From a virus: a stretch of DNA of 22,718 nucleotides. Positions 10,601 through 15,683 of the stretch are shown here, in pieces. The notes below the pieces were generated by a model, which was not told where the DNA came from, ran no database searches, and worked only from the letters and a program-made list of their open reading frames with translations. The position numbers and the translations under genes are program-made. The stretch spans positions 1-22,718 of IMG/VR virus record IMGVR_UViG_3300046751_000420. One strand, given 5' to 3'. Numbering within the stretch: position 1 is the stretch's first letter; every line of letters begins with the position of its first letter.

Positions 10601-10783
10601 TTGATCAACATCAAATATATTCCAAGCAAACTTATCCCCAGCTTCACCTCCGTACAAAGAAGCAAGTATCTGCACCGTTTTACCTAGTGCAGTTCTCTGA
10701 CTACCTGATGCTGCAATCTCCTCTAAGTTTGCTTGAGAGAGGGGATTATCGTAATCAAAAGTATTGTCTGTTGTTTCGTACAT
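1682..10783 (-). CDS. Giant 3033-aa virion protein with long coiled coil, EF-hand-like loops and Asp-Thr repeat
   Basis: A single uninterrupted frame of 9.1 kb. The ATG (10781-10783) shares a base with the upstream stop (TAATG) and has no visible Shine-Dalgarno, so translation probably depends on coupling to the fibre gene. Layout by residue: 1 to about 500, a mixed globular region with a hydrophobic amphipathic stretch near 185-215; 536-547 and 683-694, two 12-residue loops fitting the EF-hand/dockerin pattern DxDxDGxhxxxD, plus a degenerate third at 713; about 550-1140, Tyr/Gly/Asp/Ser-rich, probably beta or disordered; about 1150-1774 and 1877-2400, coiled coil with Ile/Leu heptads; 1775-1876, a non-coiled insert; 2476-2503, 14 Asp-Thr dipeptides; 2504 to about 2560, Pro/Glu linker; about 2650-3033, helical Ala/Gln/Arg-rich C-terminus ending in a Gly/Ser-rich tail. 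Its place after the nozzle and fibre genes suggests an internal/ejection protein fused to a fibre-like stalk, or a very long fibre. No family is recognised. Confidence 0.9.
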   Translation of the reverse strand: MYETTDNTFDYDNPLSQANLEEIAASGSQRTALGKTVQILASLYGGEAGDKFAWNIFDVDQMNMNINLVKSAFEQITKSDLPDIYVPNAAELTARVIEDTARRPDGTTVKVPNSVNLLFDVSNDNLGQDFFQNFYDYMVRDDVLSGIQEGAYDIPPPSELTQPGNIFAVVQDLITDQTQRLGVSINRLIGGKAGEIILNKVGLAQGAGFVGSMLNIVGDALQPNTAEEWSEYLYENNFIDINGNETDKWTFMSNQPGFTASMVEQMFLSWFDNKATPEARAEEENAIVTETRQWLIDAGADPNTVDNLGYESLLEAVDYANSFDQFDITTDLGFSQDDLLLPLYEEMSAQELYNFYNGKEGLEDNITTAQLDQLAENMLTKNPYSWFDGIEGVKITDYGPLITAAIPYFQDVIQGEYQAWRDSGWQGDWDDEETPLNFAYHIFYDHSLSTNTNMYDMSRHADMVQNILEKAAFNNIAAKTGVLHPSGEQKHEMNFQLNDVHTNAGTGKPQYKTGVNFEQSHLAENNNYTNIGFSSDSDDDGRVDPADILGMSPSNYSMQGTSGTTIRTGGNSKYSSSKPSSKKQTSTQAAYNRATAAGNVRSARSFGEARSAYNSARANLKQQRDNGNITNDQARTALNKLNQDAQDREDELLEEYKYPDPDKYDDFVEYYGIDYAEKHTGQDIDDDGKIQGLDVKVYEQRQDYLSDIRKFGDNNEDGNPDYPTDAYGRPAIDPEASELHRQEIRYGETIVPGEDGYQYDDLGNLIYTSYEGGYEAIYHQVVDKYDVDLSTGRGIAPGDDTGELGYTAVSPYYRNFVQQYGDRLPSDDVNNPSLVQGPSGTSVSSSGTTSNVEVLWEDASGNYVPMNEAGVSWYRETGTEQKPLLTEIYDLVGGDVEPYRSPLAKLESNEYGEAVIKDLYGQGVDYVVRNGQWVPVTSDMGAPQGEVFTFGENQTGVTYNELNGTFERKVSGADYSEGMTWDPGVHKGLNQINRYTYDPKDPSKGWYLSDVQDAGNSYIDDVDRMATEPTFGNSFVDELGVTHVEATGTVNDDNYNQSTFDYLMNQTPPSGIAPTNSESGTGFEQEAPPAYTAPEGDSDVAINLPTTIEIPEGFGTPTVTEFGSSWSTPYDPNSSGNLDVNVGPTQGELDTANNTISNLQNQINSITQDYNDAQADYNNVSNELTQVTNDYNNATQQVQTLEQELNVARQDSSTSQATIDSMVGQIETLKNDVSTYENNQTVLQKQLDDSNSLIGFFGEQLNSKNIELSNAQKTVTEQEGLIGSQAETISSQGTTIAGLEGTIGSQATTITGQENTIAELQGNVTTLSNQVSNLSTSITEKNLSIRSLKAQKRQSEIALNQANVDLQNAQAASMVDQFYIDQLTNEKLNAEEAVKDANDSIAELTSDVEGLTTERDNLLSDVTDLNNQIATQASTIEQQVTTVSGLESQVSNLNETVSANQSTIQSLEQNKLDNENSITELEADLTQAQSELDQAQAAALVDEDNIASLTENVNTLNNTIQGLEQANTDLDSTIASLTEQNTGYENDINSLSVDLDSKTQELNAAQTENTRLNTELTSAQQNISTKNKSIIDLGNQINGLTTDYDSLQATYDDYVTNKVAEIKGLNVAIENKDNIINDQSNTLAARQEALADKELLITDLNTKVSEANTTISGLETNLASQSTQITNLKSQRDGLISDVDTLQADVTSLQADIDSKSQTIDTLQGTVTNQTSTISGLEADVAAKQSELDAKQDELDSVQGDLDTAEADLQAQIDFTLPNINQNIALSLLGYESVSVLNERTGEMVEYRVPPGDPLSTKPYDGLSHNERKEKAIDDYMDQIDPAFINETNEAQIRKFVNDMVGYSMSREFWKKDSVYYQNQIVDIEAQAASDITELESTILGQSDTITSQNTTIDNQVDLIGSLEADVNTQKETITTLGEQVVGYQDTISTQTTTINEQAATISDLEGEVTALNTQATNLNTQITGLNTTKTNLEGQLSDANTNITNLNTQIEGLDTQIDNLKNAATIDSLAILNLENQKAGLETQKEELKENVETLEGQLSDANSSIDTLNTELTNTQSSLDAANKDLSSALGTITEQEGIIGEQETTIGAQETTIGEQAETITTLEGEVTTLNAEVVTLDGEIDALQETKQGLESDLTTAEGQITDLNTQIDGLDQQILDLQNEAVVDDAAIATLENEKAGLIETKEGLESQVSNLNTSLNTANENISSLTTERDGLLTQVDSLESEIATLGTTVTGLEGQITGLQADKLSLEEQLAAKVDALALEQATVQGLETNIAGLNESIAALESDATADQSEIDGLISQRDGLQSNLDSANQNVSTLTSERDGLQAQVTDLEGQLADAQATIGTMFTAEEQQAAIDAAITAKEEEFGETLTQAEKDAIADYVKNDPTIYTQEHVDTAVGDAVSDYLSEFLGGSEIDENTLNEIIKEAIDNYKSSPAYNIDIAPGTGEQPDTDTDTDTDTDTDTDTDTDTDTDTDTDTEVVTEPPEGGPIYAPGKEPIETPEIPEQPETPEEPETPEEPEEPVDEIEDTLSRIFRKPGKAFVPMIQKDASIVDKDISDLVYDPTTLQTRSITEPTQPIIGSTQTGTEPVETTPITPTAETTTTQPAAKATGVVPKVFTGTTPGLEGTIFDTSGTIATGANQTQTVAEETDTSRPDVAYEYAVMIGAPNPEQYRGKGLSSILGISEEYDRLAAESSLRTAAGIAEQEQRVGNQLRSIQKQEDLDLIGQYGATYRDELRNLQPEKLEALQFMQERARRSAQEIDTPFTTSEVQAARQEAYSKAAATGRQGDEVAMLQRIAELQDLGNVREDRATRDYTTLFNTSEAIDNQFQNIFLGDSGYGTGTISPTFDSGTATNLSLQGFANEQQASYNADALRRAESNLRIAEQAGEPNAIEKAMYDLQKLEQTVGIYSKGLDILGDPGGYIGQYTNAGSDLLSTIGDFNIPIVSDLARGGSSFLGGVTNTLTGNTSSALDQRVDSYLYNEYGQGDSYRNSGGSFASTQRRGPPGR
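3275..3358 (-). repeat. In-frame hexanucleotide repeat encoding (Asp-Thr)14
   Basis: Fourteen tandem 6-bp units inside the giant gene encode residues 2476-2503 as an unbroken Asp-Thr dipeptide repeat. On the plus strand the units are tgtatc, tgtgtc or ggtatc, so the Asp codons mix GAT and GAC and the Thr codons mix ACA and ACC. The repeat is therefore not a freshly slipped identical array. It is followed by a Pro/Glu-rich linker, so it probably acts as an acidic flexible spacer between the coiled-coil stalk and the C-terminal helical domain. Copy number may vary between related phages. Confidence 0.95.
3586..7336 (-). repeat. Coding region of degenerate coiled-coil repeats (residues about 1150-2400 of the giant protein)
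   Basis: The translated region is almost entirely heptads with Ile/Leu/Val at core positions and Thr, Ser, Asn, Gln, Asp and Glu elsewhere, and almost no Pro or Trp. Two recurring kinds of unit are visible. One is a run of seven-residue units of the form TIxxQxx (for example TTIGEQETTIGAQETTIGEQ). The other is a longer module centred on a segment like A-x-V-D-x-x-x-I-x-x-L-x-x-x-K-x-x-L, seen in at least five copies (such as SMVDQFYIDQLTNEK, ALVDEDNIASLTENV, AVVDDAAIATLENEK). The coil is broken once, at 4.1-kb-distal residues 1775-1876, by a segment containing Pro, Trp and Tyr. Repeats are degenerate at DNA level, so they look old rather than newly amplified. Confidence 0.85.
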
Positions 10784-11361
10784 TAGTAACCAATAGCAAA
10801 CCAGTTAATGTGAGTAGCTCCACTAGTGTGAATTACGTCAAAATGGTCCGTTGCTATATTGTCTAATGAGGCACCTGTTAAATCTGTTCCCTTTTCTGAT
10901 GTTACTTGCACTGACATAATAGCTGTACCAAAGGCTGCACCAAATGTAATTGCAGTTGTTGTTCCAGATACGGCTGCTCTACCCATTTTCATAACTAAAC
11001 CATTAGGAAGTGTTACACTTTCTTCGGCCCCAAATGTTGTAGGTGTAAATCCAGATTTACTTACATCCGTTGTTGATACTTCGGTTACGTTTGCTGTACC
11101 ACCAGATACATTTCCTAATAACTTATTGTCTGCTATTTGTGCAATCTTTGTTAGGCCAACTTGATTTACGTTTATGTTAGCATCATTGATTGTACCTACG
11201 GAGAGAACTCCACTGCCATTGACATACACTGTACCTGTGGAAGTACCGTTGCCGTCTACAGCATTAGCATTTAATTTAGCATTTGTAACAATACCATTAA
11301 GTCCTGCTGCCGTGACTTGATCGTTGTTACTAAATTCTTGTGTTGTTTCTATACCTGCCAT
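10783..11361 (-). CDS. Short tail fibre protein with gp53-like C-terminal domain
   Basis: The 192-residue product joins the nozzle gene upstream and the giant gene downstream through TAATG one-base overlaps. Residues 1 to about 105 are rich in Asn, Gly, Val and Thr, with short repeats typical of fibrous beta structure. Residues about 118-192 fit the C-terminal domain found on many tail fibres (gp53-like family): NGLVMKMG, then a Thr-rich beta hairpin ending in ITFGAAF, and the terminal HINWFAIGY. In that family the C-terminal domain folds as a small trimeric beta structure at the fibre tip. The protein therefore probably contributes to host recognition, or caps or attaches a longer fibre. At 192 residues it is short for a complete fibre, so it may act with the giant protein or the lectin-like protein at 15906-16832 (inference). 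Confidence 0.75.
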   Translation of the reverse strand: MAGIETTQEFSNNDQVTAAGLNGIVTNAKLNANAVDGNGTSTGTVYVNGSGVLSVGTINDANINVNQVGLTKIAQIADNKLLGNVSGGTANVTEVSTTDVSKSGFTPTTFGAEESVTLPNGLVMKMGRAAVSGTTTAITFGAAFGTAIMSVQVTSEKGTDLTGASLDNIATDHFDVIHTSGATHINWFAIGY

Positions 11362-13640
11362 TATTTTATTTCTTGTGTTGAGTTAAATGAAAGACCACCT
11401 GTTACTTTTATAACTTTAATTTTTGGTTTACCTGAAGTTACTTCAACAGTGCAATCACAACCGTAAGCTCTCCTGTTACCTATTCTACCACGTATGGAAA
11501 CATCTTCGTTTCTATCTAGTTCTGCACCTAAAAATCGAGAGCCAGATATAGGGCCAAGGTCCATAACGTCATCGGCATTTTCTGTAGTAAAAGTTATGTT
11601 GGCATCCGATGTTGAATTTTCACTGGACTCTAGTTGTAGTTCAAATGTATTCCATTTCTTTCTTTGTATATCTTTAAAATTAAATTGTCTTGTTCTCATT
11701 TTAGCTTCAATAGGTACAGACTGTGTTCCTCCTCCTATTCGTGTAACAACTGAATCATCGGATCCCGATTCATTGGCATCAATTCTATGTAATCCACCCA
11801 AATCATTTACTACGTATACACCACGAGCATCTCCGTCACCTACAACAATTAAATTATCTATGTTCCAATTTACAAAATTACCGTTAGTATCGGTTTCCCC
11901 CACTGTGTCTACACTTTCCCATTGTCCATTTAAAAAATTAAATATTAAAATAGTATTAACATTGGAAGGGTAAAATCCACCAACACCAGGAGCCTCATTT
12001 AATAACGGAACTGCAATATAGTACCTATTGTCAAAGTACACAGCTATTGATTTATCATAAGAAGCTCTGTTAATATTATCTATTGTATTTTGTATAGGTT
12101 CACTTAGTGGTGTGTCATTCCCACGTAAATTGTACAAATCTTGAAACGATAACCCGTACACTCCGTTGTCTGATAAAAATATTATTTGATTTCCTACTTG
12201 TACGATTGATTTCCTAGCAACTAGTCCTAACTCTGAAGTCAATAAAGTTTTTACCATATTTTTTAAATTAGTAGTGCTAGAGAAACTGTAAATACTGTCC
12301 CTCATAAATACTAATAATTTGTCCTCAGTAAAAGAAAATATACCTTTGATCCTGTCATCACCACCTTGATTTAAACGGCTTTTACCAAATACAGGATCGT
12401 ATACACCTGGTTGTTCTGCTTGTGAAAATAAAACTTCATCCAGTATATCACGAGATACTGGGGTTGATGCATCGTTGTAAGTAAAAGGTAGAACCATTCT
12501 ATCATTGTGAAATACTCCGTACTCTGATGCTGGCATATGTATGTATCCACCACCTGCTGGTAGTCTACCCATGTATTCTACTTTGTGTGAGGTTAAATCT
12601 GATACTTCAGCAAAGAAATGGAACTGATTAACTGAATCTACATTTACTCTGTACGTGTCTCCAACTACTAAGCCAGAGCTACCTTTGTCTATAATTACTA
12701 TTTCTTGTCCATTGTCTAGATTGTGTGCTGTTTCAGAAACAGTTACTTTACCATCTTCAATTACAGTATTGCCTGAAGAACCTAACAACTTAGGCTGTGT
12801 AAAAGAACCGTTAGGAACTTTTGTAAAATTAGGGGTACCTGTTAAATCACCGTTCCATTCTAGTGTAGTCTTTCCTTCTCTAAATAAATAAACTCTATTA
12901 AATGCTTGTATTAAATCACAAGATTCTCCTATTTGTATAGCACCACTATCGTATAGTATATCAAAACTATCAGGTGTTCCACTTCTGTCTATGCCTTCTA
13001 ATCTGTTAACATTTACTGCAACGGCTTTTGTATTTCCTGCTAGTATTATATAAGGACTACCTGTAGCTTTGGGATCCTCAAATAAAGCAGATCCATAAAC
13101 TTGTGTTATAATTGTATCCTGTAGTTGTTGTGCCCCTATAGATGTTTGCCCCGAAGCTGTACCACCAAAAGTAGCTGCAGTGTCATTAATAGTTATTCTA
13201 GTAGGAGTATTAACAACAGCTTGATAATTTCCTGCAGTAAATCCAGTCAACCCAGGGATGGTATCTACAAACATTCTAGTAAGGTTAACCACGTTGTGAT
13301 CAGTAGCAAAATCAAGTTGTATTGAAGTAGTGCTTAACCTAGTTACAGAAGAAGTAGATAAATTATTAGACGTAGTTGTACTATCATCTGGGATACCATA
13401 AACATAAAATGGCAAGGTAAATGCTGTATTACTACTTAATGTAAGTGGTGCCTTAGATACCTTTATTCCGTTACGTACTTGTGCTACACCTTCTTTTTTA
13501 AATCTAAAATTATTTGCTTCTTGTAGCATACCAGGAGATAAACTATCTGGACGTGCTCGATTATTAAAGCCGACAAATGTACTATCTAGATCATCAACGT
13601 ACTTTACATCGTACTCACCGTATGCTTCATATCTTGCCAT
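11361..13640 (-). CDS. Tail nozzle (tail tubular B-like) beta-propeller protein
   Basis: The 759-residue product starts at ATG 13638-13640 directly after the preceding TAA, with a Shine-Dalgarno (AAGGTGG) embedded in the last codons of the upstream gene. The N-terminus (residues about 20-60) has the pattern seen at the start of phage nozzle proteins: a Leu/Ser/Pro 'SLSPGMLQEANNFRFKKEG' segment followed by R-x-G. Repeated blades of the type KLLVFMRDSIYSFS, NQIIFLSDNGVYGLS, RYYIAVPL and NTILIFNFLNGQWESVD across residues about 430-600 indicate a beta-propeller. This resembles the fold of T7 gp12 and P22 gp10, which close the distal end of the short tail. A His-His or signal motif is absent. Placement just after the accessory block and before fibre and internal proteins fits a podovirus tail. 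The fold call is stronger than the exact homologue. Confidence 0.7.
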   Translation of the reverse strand: MARYEAYGEYDVKYVDDLDSTFVGFNNRARPDSLSPGMLQEANNFRFKKEGVAQVRNGIKVSKAPLTLSSNTAFTLPFYVYGIPDDSTTTSNNLSTSSVTRLSTTSIQLDFATDHNVVNLTRMFVDTIPGLTGFTAGNYQAVVNTPTRITINDTAATFGGTASGQTSIGAQQLQDTIITQVYGSALFEDPKATGSPYIILAGNTKAVAVNVNRLEGIDRSGTPDSFDILYDSGAIQIGESCDLIQAFNRVYLFREGKTTLEWNGDLTGTPNFTKVPNGSFTQPKLLGSSGNTVIEDGKVTVSETAHNLDNGQEIVIIDKGSSGLVVGDTYRVNVDSVNQFHFFAEVSDLTSHKVEYMGRLPAGGGYIHMPASEYGVFHNDRMVLPFTYNDASTPVSRDILDEVLFSQAEQPGVYDPVFGKSRLNQGGDDRIKGIFSFTEDKLLVFMRDSIYSFSSTTNLKNMVKTLLTSELGLVARKSIVQVGNQIIFLSDNGVYGLSFQDLYNLRGNDTPLSEPIQNTIDNINRASYDKSIAVYFDNRYYIAVPLLNEAPGVGGFYPSNVNTILIFNFLNGQWESVDTVGETDTNGNFVNWNIDNLIVVGDGDARGVYVVNDLGGLHRIDANESGSDDSVVTRIGGGTQSVPIEAKMRTRQFNFKDIQRKKWNTFELQLESSENSTSDANITFTTENADDVMDLGPISGSRFLGAELDRNEDVSIRGRIGNRRAYGCDCTVEVTSGKPKIKVIKVTGGLSFNSTQEIK

Positions 13641-13877
13641 TTAACATTTCCACCTTTTTAAAGCCAGTGACTTACGTGTTGGCTTACCCTTTGAATCTTT
13701 CATTGGGCCCTTTACACCAGACATCCTAGCACAAAATGATTTTTTTCTACTTTTATCTTTACCTTTTGGGTTTGATTTTGTTACTGGTGGTTTTAAATTT
13801 GCACCAGTAGTTCTCTTGAAGTGATCTCTACCTGCTTGTGTTAAGCCACCCTTAGAACTTTTATGCTTGGCTTTCAC
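13641..13877 (-). CDS. Small basic conserved phage protein, 78 aa (DUF6321-like), GTG start
   Basis: The start is GTG at 13875-13877, overlapping the TGA of the upstream 41-residue gene by four bases (GTGA); no ATG lies near in frame. The product is about one third Lys/Arg. The C-terminal half carries the segment KSFCARMSGVKGPMKDSKGK followed by PTRKSLALKRWKC. I recall this signature from many marine phages, including T4-like cyanophages, where it is annotated only as a domain of unknown function (DUF6321, from memory). Two Cys (near residue 49 and the last residue) flank the conserved part and could form a disulfide or metal site. The terminal codons also supply the ribosome-binding site of the nozzle gene. 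The basic charge suggests nucleic-acid contact or virion packing, which is untested inference. Confidence 0.8.
   Translation of the reverse strand: MKAKHKSSKGGLTQAGRDHFKRTTGANLKPPVTKSNPKGKDKSRKKSFCARMSGVKGPMKDSKGKPTRKSLALKRWKC
13650..13656 (-). promoter_or_regulatory. Shine-Dalgarno of the tail nozzle gene
   Basis: On the minus strand AAGGTGG lies nine bases before the ATG at 13638-13640. It is formed by the Arg-Trp-Lys codons at the end of the upstream basic protein. It supports the chosen start of the nozzle gene. Confidence 0.6.
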
Positions 13878-13999
13878 TTTTTCTTTTTCGGAAATCCTGC
13901 CTTCATGTTAGCATAAGCCTTTGGGCTAATCGTAGATTTAGATTTGGATCTACTTGTACCAGCCTTCTTACGTTTGTTTATGTTCTTATATAAACTCAT
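13874..13999 (-). CDS. Small basic conserved phage protein, 41 aa
   Basis: ATG at 13997-13999 (one base after the TAG of the upstream gene) to TGA at 13874-13876. Translation begins MSLYKNINKRKKAGTSRSKS and ends in KAYANMKAGFPKKKK. About 15 of 41 residues are Lys/Arg. I recall near-identical short proteins in many marine phage structural regions, always unnamed; the conserved points are the MSLY start, the KKAGTSR-S segment and the AYANMKAGFPKKKK end. It overlaps the next gene by four bases (GTGA), so the two are probably co-translated. Size and charge suggest a virion-packaged or nucleic-acid-binding peptide, but the function is unknown. Confidence 0.8.
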   Translation of the reverse strand: MSLYKNINKRKKAGTSRSKSKSTISPKAYANMKAGFPKKKK

Positions 14000-14000
14000 A

Positions 14001-14294
14001 CTAAGCCATACCTCCTGGTCTCATACCACCTTGCATTCCACCAGGTGCCATTCCTGGGCCTCTATTGCCCCTAGGAGCTCCTTGCTGTGGCATTTGAGGT
14101 CTACCCCCTTGTGCCATCTGTGGACGTGGTTGTGGACGTGGTTGTGGACGTTGTCCTTGTGGTGCACTAGATAGACGTTGCTCCAGTTGTGAGATACGTT
14201 TTTCTAATTGTGCTAATGAATTTTTAGCAGGTGCCTTCTTAGTAGGTGCTTTCTTAGCTACCTTCTTTGTAGGTTTCTTTTTTTTGTCGGCCAT
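14001..14294 (-). CDS. Lys-rich / Gly-Pro-Gln-rich low-complexity protein, 97 aa
   Basis: ATG at 14292-14294, one base after the TAA of the 30-residue gene, to TAG at 14001-14003. Residues 2-24 are histone-H1-like (repeats of KK, KKAP and AKK). Residues about 25-42 form a short Leu/Ile heptad helix (LAQLEKRISQLEQRL), likely a dimer or trimer coil. The remaining 55 residues are disordered Gly/Pro/Gln/Arg/Met-rich sequence with QPRP repeats (encoded by a local DNA repeat at about 14122-14150) and a GGM/GPGM tail. Strongly basic overall. The architecture, a basic tail plus a small coil plus a disordered arm, suggests DNA or RNA binding or a flexible virion appendage. No family is recognised. Confidence 0.75.
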   Translation of the reverse strand: MADKKKKPTKKVAKKAPTKKAPAKNSLAQLEKRISQLEQRLSSAPQGQRPQPRPQPRPQMAQGGRPQMPQQGAPRGNRGPGMAPGGMQGGMRPGGMA

Positions 14295-14295
14295 G

Positions 14296-14388
14296 TTATT
14301 TTTTCTTTGTAGGTTTTTTAGCTGCTTTTTTAGCTGCAGCCATTCCAGCTCTAGTATACGGGTATTTTTTTCCTCTTACGTTTGGCAT
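14296..14388 (-). CDS. Very small Lys/Ala-rich protein, 30 aa
   Basis: ATG at 14386-14388 to TAA at 14296-14298. The product begins MPNVRGKKYPYTRAGMAAAK and ends in a run of Lys/Ala/Pro/Thr resembling a histone H1 tail. I recall similar tiny proteins (MP-V-GKK-PYT--G-AAAKKA) from marine phages, so I take it as real. It starts four bases after the TAA of the upstream membrane protein and ends one base before the next ATG, which also supports coding. Function unknown; probably nucleic-acid-contacting or virion-associated. Confidence 0.7.
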   Translation of the reverse strand: MPNVRGKKYPYTRAGMAAAKKAAKKPTKKK

Positions 14389-14392
14389 AATG

Positions 14393-14800
14393 TTATTTAA
14401 TTGCTGATGAACCAAAGTAGTAACCCACAATGGCCAAGATTGTTTGTCTGATTTCGGGTAGTATTAAGTACCCTGATAAAGTTTCGTATTTAATCCCTGA
14501 TATAATTCCAAATAACCAAGACTTTTCGGATCCTACTGTTATACCTTCTGGGCTGTGTGCTAATAAAAACGGTGCTATAACTACAGCAAACAATACAGTA
14601 ACTACTATAAACCTACGAGTCCACTCACCTCCACGGGTAGATGCCTTATCGTGACTTTCATCTGCTGCCTTTTGTTTTGTAACCATGCCCTCTACTTGGG
14701 CTTTGTTCATGTTGATACTAGCTGTAACCATAGTTCCAACTAATTTACTTATGCTACCTAAAGCACTACCTAAGAATAAACTAATGGTTTCGTCCGTCAT
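14393..14800 (-). CDS. Holin-like membrane protein, 135 aa
   Basis: ATG at 14798-14800, two bases after the glycosyltransferase stop. The N-terminus (residues 5-27) is an amphipathic or weakly hydrophobic helix, 30-62 is polar and charged, TM1 is about 64-81 (FIVVTVLFAVVIAPFLLA), residues 95-103 are moderately hydrophobic, and TM2 is about 117-130 ending in VGYYFGSSAIK. The order of helices and the terminal YFGS...K resemble 3-TM phage/GTA holins, which form pores or release lesions in the inner membrane to let endolysin reach the cell wall. No endolysin is in the window. A second holin candidate lies at 15525-15683, so one of the two may be an antiholin, or one may be unrelated to lysis. Confidence is high for a membrane protein and moderate for holin. 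Confidence 0.6.
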   Translation of the reverse strand: MTDETISLFLGSALGSISKLVGTMVTASINMNKAQVEGMVTKQKAADESHDKASTRGGEWTRRFIVVTVLFAVVIAPFLLAHSPEGITVGSEKSWLFGIISGIKYETLSGYLILPEIRQTILAIVGYYFGSSAIK

Positions 14801-14802
14801 AA

Positions 14803-15525
14803 CTATTTTATTGTATCATACTGGTCTATACCTTTTTTATTTATAACAGCATAGTGTTGTTCTTTTATATTTACCTTGTGATCATTGATTGGATTATATA
14901 TATTGTAATAATAAAGTGCTTCATCTATGTGTATAACTCTATCTTTGCCTGCCATCTCTAACATAGCATACATATACGGCACATCACTACCTGCACCCAT
15001 TAATTTATTTTGTTCAGTAAAAAAATCTTCGGGGTTTACCTTATCGGATAAATGTTTTTTCCACCCACGAAAATGATGTAAACTATATCTTTGATCCCGA
15101 ATGGGTTTATCAAAATCTGGTATACGTGACTTACGTAATTTATGATATGTAAAACTACCTATGTAATAATTTCCACAAAAAAGCCAGTTGTCTTTAATGT
15201 TACTTTGAACTGTACGTACAGCATTAGGCAAAAGCATATCGTCTCCGTCTATTACTCCTACTAATGTTTCTGGGTTTTTAATTAACTCCTTTGTTAACTT
15301 ATATTGCAAATACCCTGGTGTTCTACTACGTTTGTTCGTACGGAGTATCAAACGATTTTTACTTTTGTATTTTTTTAATTTATCAAATGTAGTGTCAGTG
15401 CTGCAGTCATCTACAATTATGTGTCCAATGTCATCTCCTTGATTTATACAACTCTGTACACAATCATCTATATATTTTTCTGAATTGTAAACACAAGTTA
15501 TTAGTACAAAGGATTGATCCAGCAT
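14803..15525 (-). CDS. Family 2 glycosyltransferase (GT-A fold), 240 aa
   Basis: The 240-residue product starts at ATG 15523-15525, overlapping the stop of the holin-like gene by one base (TAATG). Near the N-terminus it has FVLITCVYNSEKYIDDCVQS, the usual GT2 first strand and helix. It has VDDCSTD at 38-44 for nucleotide contact and DGDD at 93-96, the DxD-type metal/sugar-nucleotide motif. A possible catalytic acidic residue lies in the D/E-rich segment near 165-170. GT2 enzymes transfer a sugar from a nucleotide-sugar to an acceptor such as polysaccharide, lipid or protein. It has no membrane segment, so it is probably soluble, and it is close to a minimal GT-A domain. In a structural operon it may glycosylate virion proteins or modify host surface sugars (inference); the acceptor cannot be read from sequence. 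Confidence 0.85.
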   Translation of the reverse strand: MLDQSFVLITCVYNSEKYIDDCVQSCINQGDDIGHIIVDDCSTDTTFDKLKKYKSKNRLILRTNKRSRTPGYLQYKLTKELIKNPETLVGVIDGDDMLLPNAVRTVQSNIKDNWLFCGNYYIGSFTYHKLRKSRIPDFDKPIRDQRYSLHHFRGWKKHLSDKVNPEDFFTEQNKLMGAGSDVPYMYAMLEMAGKDRVIHIDEALYYYNIYNPINDHKVNIKEQHYAVINKKGIDQYDTIK

Positions 15526-15683
15526 TATTTTTTCTTTAACAGTTCAAGTATTCCTAGGGTAGCATTAATAATAGTAGCTATTGATGCTATGCAAGCAAGC
15601 ACTAAACTAAAATCCATTAATCCCCAGGATGCAAGAACCCCTATAAAAGAAAGTGAAAGTCTGTTTATTAAATCTTCCATCAT
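15525..15683 (-). CDS. Holin-like small membrane peptide, 52 aa
   Basis: ATG at 15681-15683 (a second ATG follows immediately) to TAA at 15525-15527. The ATG overlaps the TGA of the upstream gene and the stop overlaps the glycosyltransferase ATG (TAATG), which supports a real gene. The peptide has a short charged N-terminus (MMEDLINR), a hydrophobic segment at about 10-24 (SLSFIGVLASWGLMD), a second at about 26-46 (SLVLACIASIATIINATLGI), and a C-terminal LKKK. Two membrane segments with a basic tail match small class II-type phage holins. It could instead be another small phage membrane peptide; no sequence family is recognised. Confidence 0.65.
   Translation of the reverse strand: MMEDLINRLSLSFIGVLASWGLMDFSLVLACIASIATIINATLGILELLKKK

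Noticed and set aside
1682-10783. Giant gene as a tape measure protein
   Set aside because: Length and coiled coil are suggestive, but no tail tube, sheath or tail-assembly chaperone genes are present and the neighbours are those of a short-tailed phage; not excluded for a genome with such genes outside the window.
12371-12553. Minus-strand 60-codon frame inside the nozzle gene
   Set aside because: It lies wholly inside the nozzle gene in another frame, and no translation signal supports it.
14122-14150. Short tandem repeat (ggacgtggttgt units) as a regulatory repeat
   Set aside because: It encodes the QPRP repeat of the 97-residue protein in frame, and needs no separate role.
14430-14654. 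Plus-strand frame opposite the holin-like protein
   Set aside because: Antisense shadow of a membrane-protein gene; composition and lack of a ribosome-binding site argue against coding.
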